The notes under the pieces: generated by a model
Told to the model about the DNA's origin: nothing
The model's database searches: none
Seen by the model: the letters and a program-made list of their open reading frames with translations, nothing else
Shown: positions 1-6,792 of the stretch, in pieces
Layout: every line of letters begins with the position of its first letter
Numbering within the stretch: position 1 is the stretch's first letter
Position numbers and translations under genes: made by a program
DNA from: Vulcanimicrobiota bacterium
GTDB taxonomy: Bacteria > Vulcanimicrobiota > Vulcanimicrobiia > Vulcanimicrobiales > Vulcanimicrobiaceae
DNA: 8,034 nt
Reading direction: 5' to 3'
Assembly (NCBI GenBank): GCA_003167055.1
Contig: PMUE01000104.1
Span: forward strand, 1-8,034

Positions 1-890
1 GTCGGCTGATAGCCGACCGCCGACGGCATACGTCCCATCAGCGCCGAGACTTCGGAACCGGCTTGCAGATAGCGGAAGATGTTGTCCATGAAGAGCAGCA
101 CGTCAGCGCCGGCCTCGTCACGGAAGTACTCGGCCATCGTGACGCCGGTTTGCGCGACGCGGAAACGCACGCCCGGCGGTTCGTCCATCTGTCCGAAGAC
201 CAGCGTCGTTTGCGCGAGCACCCCCGACTCTTTCATTTCGAGCCAGAGGTCGTTGCCTTCACGCGTACGTTCGCCGACGCCGGTAAAGACCGAAAAGCCT
301 TTGTGGACGCTCGCGATGTTGCGAATCAATTCTTGAATCAGCACGGTCTTGCCCACGCCGGCGCCGCCGAAGAGTCCGACTTTGCCGCCGCGCGTGTAGG
401 GCGCCATCAAGTCGATGACTTTGATGCCCGTTTCGAACAGCTTTGGCGTGGGATCTTGGTCCTTGAAATCCGGCGCCGGGCGATGGATCGGCCACTGCGC
501 GGCGGCTTTGACCGGTTCGTTCGAATCGATCGTTTGGCCGAGCACGTTGAAAATGCGACCGAGCGTACCTTCACCAACCGGCACGGTAATCGGCCCTTCG
601 GTGTTGGTCACGGCATCGCCGCGACGCAAACCATCGGTCGAGCCCATCGCTAGGCATCGCACTTGATTGTTGCCGAGTTCATCCTGCACTTCGAGCACGA
701 GATCGCGCGCCTGCATGGCGGTACCGCCCAGTTCGGTTCCGGCGACGGTCGCGTGACCATTGCTTCCCGCTTGCGCGTCTTCGTTGACGCGAACGCGCAA
801 GGCGTCATTGATTTTCGGTAGCGTGTCAGCCGTGAATTCGACATCGACGACGTTTCCAAGCACTTGGGCAACTTTACCGGTGGCAGCCAT
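1..890 (-). CDS. atpD: F1Fo ATP synthase subunit beta (partial, C-terminus off the left edge)
   Basis: Catalytic beta subunit of the F1 head, which makes or hydrolyses ATP at the alpha/beta interface on the cytoplasmic side of the membrane. From ATG at 890 the frame is open for 296 codons to base 1, with no frameshift. Roughly the last 170 to 180 residues are missing. The N-terminal beta-barrel covers about residues 1-105. The Walker A motif GGAGVGKT is at 175-182, the catalytic glutamate is E207 in GERTREG, the Walker B aspartate is D269 in LLFMDN, and the DELSEED-bearing C-terminal domain is absent. The barrel carries a long loop (about residues 36-60) relative to E. coli beta. The start lies 2 bases after the atpG stop (TAATTATG), with a good ribosome binding site inside the end of atpG. 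It is the last atp gene visible; atpC should follow. Identification is secure. Confidence 0.98.
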   Translation of the reverse strand, partial: MAATGKVAQVLGNVVDVEFTADTLPKINDALRVRVNEDAQAGSNGHATVAGTELGGTAMQARDLVLEVQDELGNNQVRCLAMGSTDGLRRGDAVTNTEGPITVPVGEGTLGRIFNVLGQTIDSNEPVKAAAQWPIHRPAPDFKDQDPTPKLFETGIKVIDLMAPYTRGGKVGLFGGAGVGKTVLIQELIRNIASVHKGFSVFTGVGERTREGNDLWLEMKESGVLAQTTLVFGQMDEPPGVRFRVAQTGVTMAEYFRDEAGADVLLFMDNIFRYLQAGSEVSALMGRMPSAVGYQP

Positions 891-892
891 AA

Positions 893-1773
893 TTATCCCT
901 TTACCAGAGCTTCTGCGCCGCCGACGATTTCGAGGAGCTCCTTCGTAATCGCGGCTTGGCGGGCGTTGTTCATTTGAATTGTGAGTTCGTCGATGAGCTT
1001 TCCGGCGTTCTCGGTCGCGTTATTCATCGCGAGCAACTGCGCAGCGAAGAAGGCCGCATCGGTTTCGAGGATGGCCGAAAAGATCGTGAACTCGAGATAC
1101 TTGGGCAGCAAGCGCGAGAGTACGAACTCCGGCGACGGCGCGAATTCTACGGCGCCGCGCACTTTGTCATCCGTAGGAGCGGCGTCACCAGCGTCTCGCA
1201 GGTCGTCCGGTGTAATCGGCACGAGTTGCCGCACTTCGGGCTTTTGCGACATCATCGAGATCAGCTTCGAGCTAATCAAGGTGATATCCGAAATCTTGCC
1301 GTTGACGAAATCCTCGGTGACCGTATGCGCAACCTCGCGTGCGACGTCGAGCTTCGAGGGCACGTTGATCGCCCACGAGGGACGATCGGTATTGCCCATC
1401 CGGCGAACCGCGTTACGCGCCTTGACGCCTACCGTGTACCACGCGACGTCCTTATGATCGCGCAGATACAGCTCACCGGCGCGTATCACGTTCGAGTTGA
1501 ACGCGCCCGCCAGTCCCTTATCGGCGGTCATGAGAATCACGCCGGAGGGTGCGCCCGCGTTGCCGGGTTTCATAAACGGATGATCGACGGTCGATACCGC
1601 CGCCATCAAGTCGCGCAACATCTCCGTCAGCGTATCGGCGTACGGACGTGCTTCCTTGCGCGCCTGCTCGGCGCGGCGAATCTTCGCGGCAGCAACCTGC
1701 TTCATCGCCTTGGTGATCTGCTGCGTATTCTTCAGCGAGCGTATCCGCTCGCGAAGATCCTTGACGCTCGGCA

Positions 1774-1774
<1 letters not shown>
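893..1774 (-). CDS. atpG: F1Fo ATP synthase subunit gamma
   Basis: Central rotor stalk of F1, which turns inside the alpha3beta3 ring and couples c-ring rotation to catalysis. The protein has 293 residues, a normal length. The N-terminal coiled-coil half is recognisable (KNTQQITKAMKQVAAAKIRR, about residues 15-34), followed by the central Rossmann-like part with TADKGLAGAFNSN (83-95). The C-terminal coiled coil ends in the family signature ITKELLEIVGGAEAL (276-290). The region that normally reads like SExxARMxAM is AFFAAQLLAM here (241-250), so the usual Glu, Arg and Met are replaced by Phe242, Gln246 and Leu247. The start ATG overlaps the atpA stop by one base (TAATG), and no clear Shine-Dalgarno precedes it, so translation is probably coupled to atpA. 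Identification is secure. Confidence 0.97.
896..902 (-). promoter_or_regulatory. Ribosome binding site of atpD
   Basis: AAAGGGA lies 5 bases before the ATG at 890 and inside the last codons of atpG. It fixes the atpD start and gives beta its own strong initiation site rather than pure translational coupling, in keeping with three beta copies per enzyme. Confidence 0.7.
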
Positions 1775-3273
<1,499 letters not shown>

Positions 3274-3274
3274 G

Positions 3275-3817
3275 TTAGTTACTTCCAAAGAGAGTACGTG
3301 TGAGTTCTTCCAGACGCCCGGACACCGAGCCGTCGATCACGCGATCGCCCATCGCGATGCGCACGCCGCCGATGAGCGACGGGTCTACCGTAACGCTGGC
3401 TTCAAATTTCTTCCCGAAGGTGCGCTCGAGACGATCGACGAGCGCGCGAATATCGCCGTCACTGAGCTCGCGCGCGGTCATCACGACGAGCGGTTCCACG
3501 CCACGTGCGGAGCGCGCGATCTTCCCGTACTCGGTCACCAGCTCTTCGAGCAGCGTCTCGCGGCGTTTGCGAACGAGCAAGAGCAGCGCGTGCAGCGGGA
3601 TATCGTCGACTTTTCCGTTCAGCGATTGGAGCAACGTCTGTTCTTTCTCGGTGCGATTGACGACCGGCGAAGTGAAGTATCGAAGAATCGCCGGGTCGCT
3701 GTGGATCGTGTCCAGGATCGTCTGCAGCTCCGATCCGACCCGCTCGACGCTACCCGCGTCCGAGGCGAGGGAGAAGACGGCGGTCGCGTAGCGGCGTGCC
3801 AGCGTTTCATTAGCCAC
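3275..3817 (-). CDS. atpH: F1Fo ATP synthase subunit delta
   Basis: Peripheral-stalk cap that ties the top of the alpha3beta3 head to the b subunits (the OSCP homologue of bacteria). The protein has 180 residues, the family norm. The N-terminal helical bundle opens with the characteristic LARRYATAVFSLA (6-18) and extends to about 105. The C-terminal domain ends with the delta signature around IGGVRIAMGDRVIDGSVSGR (149-168). The start is GTG at 3817. The preceding b gene stops at 3810, so the two overlap by eight bases (GTGGCTAA), and AGGTGA lies just upstream. The ATG at 3812 visible in the overlap is out of frame. Expression is probably coupled to the upstream b gene. Identification is secure. 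Confidence 0.96.
   Translation of the reverse strand: MANETLARRYATAVFSLASDAGSVERVGSELQTILDTIHSDPAILRYFTSPVVNRTEKEQTLLQSLNGKVDDIPLHALLLLVRKRRETLLEELVTEYGKIARSARGVEPLVVMTARELSDGDIRALVDRLERTFGKKFEASVTVDPSLIGGVRIAMGDRVIDGSVSGRLEELTRTLFGSN
3282..3286 (-). promoter_or_regulatory. Ribosome binding site deciding the atpA start
   Basis: GGAAG sits 8 bases before ATG 3273, inside the last codons of atpH. The alternative in-frame TTG at 3288 would overlap this site and add five residues that match no alpha family N-terminus, so ATG 3273 is preferred. Confidence 0.6.
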
Positions 3818-4292
3818 GGCTCACCTGCCCGAGAAATTCTTCGAGTAGCTGCGCGTTCACCGCAACGTCGATTCGTTGGCTCGCGCTGACGCGTGCGATG
3901 TCGAGGGCTTTGCCGGCAAGCGCCTCACGCAACTGCTCGCGCGCTGCGCCGCGGGCCCGTTCGAGCTCGCCTTCCGCATTGCGCACCATCCGTTCGCCCC
4001 CGTCATGCGCTTCGGTGACGATGGCAACGCGTTCGTGTTCGGCGCGTTCTTTTGCCATTTCGACGATCACCTGTGCGTCGCGCTGCGCGCCTTCGATCTC
4101 GTGGCGGAGCAACTCGAGTGCGGCCTTCATTTCGTCGCGATGCCGCTCGGCTTGCGTGATCCGCTCGTTGCTCGCCTTTTGCGCCGCCGTGATGGCCGGC
4201 GTGATCCATTGCATCGTCGCCCAAATCAGAAACGCGACGAAGAACACGAATCCGGCGATTTGGCTCCAGAAGGCGATCAGATCGTAGTTCAC
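3810..4292 (-). CDS. atpF: F1Fo ATP synthase subunit b (second b-type gene)
   Basis: Peripheral stalk (stator) subunit: one N-terminal membrane helix (about residues 9-28, FWSQIAGFVFFVAFLIWATM) followed by a long charged helix that pairs with the other b-type subunit and reaches delta. The protein has 160 residues, typical of b. The region from about 35 to 125 is rich in Glu, Arg, Lys and Ala without helix breakers, as expected for the right-handed coiled coil. The C-terminus (about 126-156, with ALDIARVSASQRIDVAVNAQ) resembles the delta-contacting end of b. The start is GTG at 4292, overlapping the upstream stop as GTGA, with GGAGG 7 bases upstream. I take this as b and the preceding gene as b' because the cyanobacterial and alphaproteobacterial order is b' then b. 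The b/b' labels could be swapped; membership of the b family is strong. Confidence 0.92.
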   Translation of the reverse strand: MNYDLIAFWSQIAGFVFFVAFLIWATMQWITPAITAAQKASNERITQAERHRDEMKAALELLRHEIEGAQRDAQVIVEMAKERAEHERVAIVTEAHDGGERMVRNAEGELERARGAAREQLREALAGKALDIARVSASQRIDVAVNAQLLEEFLGQVSRG

Positions 4293-4720
4293 GCGTGAAC
4301 CTCCGGCAACACGCGACCGACGATGCCCTCAGCCAGCTCTTGCGCGAGCGCGGCCTCACGCGGACGCACGGCCTCGACCTCTTTTTGGACCTCGTCGTGC
4401 GCGCGCTCGACGATGCTCTTCACGCGATCGGCGTATTCGCTCGCAAGCTTGGCCGATTCGTTTCCGCCTTCGTTGCGTGCGACAGCGAGAAGGTGGTCTG
4501 ACTCGCGCCGCGCGTCGGCTCGAACCGCTTCGGCTTGCGCACGCAGCTGCGTCGCCTCGGCCTGCGCATGATCGTAGTCGTGCGTGAGGCTCTCGATATA
4601 CTCGCGACGCTTAGCGATGGCGTGCTGCACGGGACGCAAAAAGACCACATACAAAATCGCGTAGAAGACCGCGAAATTGATCAGCTGGACCCAGAACGTT
4701 CCGTCCGGCGTGAGAAACAT
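4289..4720 (-). CDS. atpF: F1Fo ATP synthase subunit b' (first b-type gene)
   Basis: A second stator subunit, likely to form a b/b' heterodimer with the neighbouring gene product. The protein has 143 residues. The N-terminus matches the b/b' pattern: PDGTFWVQLINFAVFYAILY (5-24) as the membrane helix, then FLRPVQHAIAKRREYIESL (27-45), where an (F/Y)xP step and an R-rich turn are typical. The rest is a charged Ala/Glu/Arg helix ending in ELAEGIVGRVLPE (128-140). It starts at ATG 4720, 17 bases after the atpE stop. AAGGAA overlaps the atpE stop (TAAGGAA), about 13 bases from the start, a rather long spacing. It is distinct from, not a recent copy of, the downstream b gene, since the two share only the general architecture. 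Calling it b' rather than b is inference from gene order. Confidence 0.9.
   Translation of the reverse strand: MFLTPDGTFWVQLINFAVFYAILYVVFLRPVQHAIAKRREYIESLTHDYDHAQAEATQLRAQAEAVRADARRESDHLLAVARNEGGNESAKLASEYADRVKSIVERAHDEVQKEVEAVRPREAALAQELAEGIVGRVLPEVHA
4300..4304 (-). promoter_or_regulatory. Strong ribosome binding site for the second b gene
   Basis: GGAGG lies 7 bases before the GTG at 4292, inside the 3' end of the first b-type gene. It supports the GTG start, which otherwise could be doubted, and allows initiation independent of coupling. Confidence 0.7.
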
Positions 4721-4737
4721 TAGTCGTCTGCGGTTCC

Positions 4738-5019
4738 TTAGTGTCCGGCCAACGCCTTGGCGACGAGCGGAATGCTCGAGGCGCCGAAGAGGATGAACAG
4801 ACCCAGGCCAAGCGCGATAAACGCGTTGGCTTCGACGAACCCGACGCCGATGATCAGGAACTGGAGGATGTTCGGACGGGCCTCGGGCTGACGCGCGATC
4901 GCTTCGACCGCACGGGCGCTTACCATACCGTCGCCGATCGTCGTGCCGACCGCAAACCCGGCCGCGATGATCGCAAATGCGACGACGCCGACTGCGGCGA
5001 TGATAGTTTCAGGGCTCAA
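4738..5019 (-). CDS. atpE: F1Fo ATP synthase subunit c (proteolipid)
   Basis: Membrane rotor subunit that forms the c-ring and carries the proton. The protein has 93 residues and two membrane helices (about 5-29 and 51-79) joined by the polar loop ARQPEARPN (42-50), which contacts gamma/epsilon. The ion-binding carboxylate is E63 in FVEANAF. The next residue is Ala rather than the Ser/Thr of sodium-binding rings, so proton coupling is expected. In helix 1 the residue aligned with the Gln of many rings is D30, in the sequence GDG, as in mycobacterial c. The start is TTG at 5019 with AAAGGA 7 bases upstream; no better start exists. The gene begins 21 bases after the atpB stop. About ten c copies are needed per enzyme, so a TTG start here is surprising and the good ribosome binding site may compensate. 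Identification is secure. Confidence 0.97.
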   Translation of the reverse strand: MSPETIIAAVGVVAFAIIAAGFAVGTTIGDGMVSARAVEAIARQPEARPNILQFLIIGVGFVEANAFIALGLGLFILFGASSIPLVAKALAGH

Positions 5020-5026
5020 CGTAATG

Positions 5027-5032
5027 TCCTTT
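5027..5032 (-). promoter_or_regulatory. Ribosome binding site fixing the TTG start of atpE
   Basis: AAAGGA stands 7 bases before TTG 5019 in the 21-base atpB-atpE gap. This ideal spacing is the main evidence that the rare TTG codon is the real start. Confidence 0.75.
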
Positions 5033-5040
5033 CTCGAGTA

Positions 5041-5775
5041 CTAGTGGTCGTCGGCCAGAGCCAACGAGAGATAGACGATGGAAAGCAGCGCAAAGACGAA
5101 CGCTTGGAGCAGCCCCACCAAAAAGTTGAAGATTTCTAAGAAGAACGGACCGATCGCTGCTGCGAGCGAGAGATCGAACGCGCCGATCTTGACCTGCGCC
5201 GTGATGATCTGAATAACCACGAACAGCAGCAGTTCGCCGACGAAGATGTTGAAAAAGAGACGAGCGGCCAGCGTCGTCGGGCGCAGCACTTCTTCCAAAA
5301 TGTTCAGAGGCAACATTGCTGGAAACGGCGTCACGAGATGCTTGTAGAAACCCAGGCCATTCTTGCGAATCCCGCTGACCTGAATCACCACGAAGACTAA
5401 GACCGCTAACGCGCCCGCGGTGTTGATATCTGCGGTCGGGGAGCCGCCGAACGGCAGGTGCAGCGGCTCCTTGAACGGGAACGCGCCGAACTCGTTGAGG
5501 AGAAAGATGAACATCGCAAGCGCGATGAAGAAGGGCACGTACGGCTCACCTTGCTTGCCGAGCGATCCGTAGGCGAGATCCGCAAAATAGTTGATGACGC
5601 CTTCGACGAACGTCTGACGCTTATTGACGAAGGCCGAGCGATACGAGGCGCCGATCCAGGCAAAGAGAGGTAACGTCACCAACATGACGACCCACGTCGT
5701 CAAAATGGTGTCGGAGTGCACGGTACCGAGAGGTCCGGGGAAAAGATGCCAGACCGCGTGTTGTCCGATTTGCAC
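5041..5775 (-). CDS. atpB: F1Fo ATP synthase subunit a
   Basis: Stator membrane subunit that forms the two proton half-channels against the c-ring. The protein has 244 residues, five to six hydrophobic segments, and the family landmark SPTADINTAGALA (112-124). The essential arginine is R172 in ARLFFNIFVGE, followed by N176 and E181 (the positions of E. coli Arg210, Asn214 and Glu219). The last helix holds GLLQAFVFALLSIVYLSLA (221-239) with Q224 at the place of E. coli Gln252. The position that is normally Gly or Ala three residues after the arginine is Phe175. The start is GTG at 5775, the first possible start after an in-frame stop (TAG). The only purine-rich stretch upstream (AAGAGAGAAA) is rather far, so the exact start is less certain than the gene. 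The stop is TAG at 5041. Confidence 0.97.
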   Translation of the reverse strand: MQIGQHAVWHLFPGPLGTVHSDTILTTWVVMLVTLPLFAWIGASYRSAFVNKRQTFVEGVINYFADLAYGSLGKQGEPYVPFFIALAMFIFLLNEFGAFPFKEPLHLPFGGSPTADINTAGALAVLVFVVIQVSGIRKNGLGFYKHLVTPFPAMLPLNILEEVLRPTTLAARLFFNIFVGELLLFVVIQIITAQVKIGAFDLSLAAAIGPFFLEIFNFLVGLLQAFVFALLSIVYLSLALADDH

Positions 5776-5800
5776 GGTTGCTAAATGTTTCTCTCTTACC

Positions 5801-6091
5801 TTAACGGTCGCGCGCTACGCGAACGGCGTAAAGCGCAAGGGGTATCAAAAGGCCGGCGATATACAAAAGGCAGCACCACCAGGGTCCGACCGCCGCGATC
5901 GCCACCGCGACTATAGCGAAGACCCCGACCCGGGATAAACTACTTAAGACGAAGGACTTGGAGGCACCGGATTCCGCCAGCCGTTCTCCCGCAGCGCTCA
6001 GAAGCCGGAGATTGAGATAGCCGCAGAATAGGCCTACGGCTATGGCAAGAATGGCAAACGGTATCGCGCGGGCGAGAGGTACGTACGTCAC
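5801..6091 (-). CDS. atpI: ATP synthase protein I (AtpI family membrane protein)
   Basis: Small membrane protein encoded ahead of atpB; in other bacteria AtpI helps assemble or stabilise the c-ring but is not part of the catalytic core. The protein has 96 residues, somewhat shorter than the usual 110-130. Predicted membrane segments lie near 9-27, 55-69 and 71-90. The segment LFCGYLNLRLLSAAGERLAE (21-40) followed by SLSRVGVFAIVAVAI (51-65) fits the ATP-synt_I pattern, in which a G-x-x-N-x-x-L-L stretch precedes a basic residue and a second hairpin. Two adjacent Cys (73-74) sit in the last hairpin. The start is GTG at 6091, 6 bases after the atpZ-like stop, with only a weak ribosome binding site. 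Family assignment rests on hydropathy pattern, weak motif and position between the atpZ-like gene and atpB. Confidence 0.8.
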   Translation of the reverse strand: MTYVPLARAIPFAILAIAVGLFCGYLNLRLLSAAGERLAESGASKSFVLSSLSRVGVFAIVAVAIAAVGPWWCCLLYIAGLLIPLALYAVRVARDR

Positions 6092-6097
6092 TTCGGC

Positions 6098-6277
6098 TTA
6101 TTTTCCCGCCTGAAGCAAGGCCTTGGCCGCAAGCGCACCACCGGCGATAACGCCGGCAAAGAGACCCGCCACCGTCCACAGTGCAAATCCGGTCCAATGC
6201 GCGAGCGCAAGGCCACCGGCAAATCCGAGAAGCACGAGCGTAGCAAAGGTTGATCCTGCCGTCAGAGCGACCTTCAT
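6098..6277 (-). CDS. atpZ: AtpZ-like small membrane protein (ATPase gene 1 family)
   Basis: A 59-residue ORF, ATG 6277 to TAA 6098, short enough to be missed by 60-residue cut-offs. It encodes two hydrophobic helices (about 9-27 and 31-51) separated by AHWTG (26-30), with a Gly-rich second helix (GLFAGVIAGG, 38-47) and a basic, soluble tail. This matches the AtpZ pattern of a Gly-rich first helix, a short loop with an aromatic residue and Gly, and a Gly-rich second helix ending in small residues. The family is usually 70-100 residues. AtpZ with AtpI has been proposed to act in divalent cation transport or c-ring assembly in Bacillus; the role here is inferred. It is the first gene of the operon, 6 bases before atpI. 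No clear Shine-Dalgarno precedes the ATG. Confidence 0.72.
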   Translation of the reverse strand: MKVALTAGSTFATLVLLGFAGGLALAHWTGFALWTVAGLFAGVIAGGALAAKALLQAGK

Positions 6278-6291
6278 ACTAGAGGTATACC
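6278..6291. promoter_or_regulatory. 14-base divergent gap between atpZ and usp, with usp ribosome binding site and GGTATACC palindrome
   Basis: The only non-coding DNA between the two divergent start codons. AGAGG at 6281-6285 is a good ribosome binding site for usp (6 bases before ATG 6292). The perfect 8-base palindrome GGTATACC spans 6284-6291 and overlaps it. The gap is too short for two promoters, so the atp promoter must extend into the start of usp and the usp promoter into atpZ. I could not identify convincing -35/-10 pairs on either strand. A regulatory role for the palindrome is speculation. Confidence 0.4.
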
Positions 6292-6792
6292 ATGGGAATG
6301 TTCACCACGATCCTCGTCGCGGTCGACGAATCGCAGGCAGCCGGAGAAGCCGCCGCCCTTGCCGCGCGACTCGCCGCCGAAGATCACGCCGGCGTACTGC
6401 TCGTCAACGTCGTCGACGTGGCCAAGCTCATCTCGGTTGCGGGCTACGACACGCCCTATCCGGTCGAAGCGGTCCAGATGCTGCAGACGGCGGGCCAGCA
6501 ACTCCTCGACGAGATCAAGGCCGCAAATGCATCGAGCGGCGTGAAGATCGCCACCGCGATCGGCGAAGGCGATGCGATCGACGAGATCGTGCGGCTCGCT
6601 GACGAAAACGGCGCCGGTTTAATTTGCATCGGAACCCATGGGCGCACCGGTCTCGCGCGGCTGTTCGTCGGCAGTGTTGCCGAGGGCGTAGTACGTCGCG
6701 CTGACGTTCCGGTGTTAGTCGTTCGCCCGGCTTCAGAGAACGGCGGCAGCAAAGGGCTCGGGAAACCGTCCGCCGCGAAGTCGCGCGAGTAG
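6292..6792 (+). CDS. Universal stress protein, UspA family, ATP-binding type
   Basis: Cytoplasmic single-domain stress protein of the UspA/HUP fold, 166 residues. The first strand ILVAVDES (7-14) holds the conserved Asp of the nucleotide site, and the C-terminal half has the ATP-binding signature G-x2-G-x9-G-S: G114, G117, G127, S128 in GTHGRTGLARLFVGS. It ends with the final strand ADVPVLVVRP (137-146). After that comes a Ser/Gly/Lys-rich tail of about 20 residues, part of which lies in the overlap with wecB. The ATG at 6292 has AGAGG 6 bases upstream; an in-frame ATG at 6298 would give a start closer to the family norm and cannot be excluded. It is the only plus-strand gene here. Such proteins often respond to starvation or energy stress, and a link with the ATP synthase is possible only by position. 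Confidence 0.95.
   Translation: MGMFTTILVAVDESQAAGEAAALAARLAAEDHAGVLLVNVVDVAKLISVAGYDTPYPVEAVQMLQTAGQQLLDEIKAANASSGVKIATAIGEGDAIDEIVRLADENGAGLICIGTHGRTGLARLFVGSVAEGVVRRADVPVLVVRPASENGGSKGLGKPSAAKSRE

Noticed and set aside
1..890. Possible frameshift or truncation in atpD
   Set aside because: Codon-by-codon translation of the reverse strand from 890 to 1 stays in one frame and matches beta throughout; it is simply cut by the window edge.
3274..3288. TTG at 3288 as the atpA start (five extra residues)
   Set aside because: It overlaps the GGAAG site that serves ATG 3273 and adds residues not seen at alpha N-termini.
6250..6280. TTGATC (6250-6255) and CATACT (6275-6280) as a usp promoter
   Set aside because: The spacer is 19 bases, both hexamers are poor, and the predicted start of transcription near 6287 would leave out the evident usp ribosome binding site at 6281-6285.
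6284..6289. TATACC on the minus strand as the -10 element of the atp operon
   Set aside because: It matches the consensus in only four positions, has no plausible -35 partner 16-18 bases upstream, and would give a leaderless transcript; not enough to annotate.
6741..6775. CGGCGG/CCGCCG inverted repeat near the usp stop as a terminator
   Set aside because: Only six pairs with a 23-base loop, no T-run on either side, and it lies within both coding sequences; chance pairing in GC-rich DNA.
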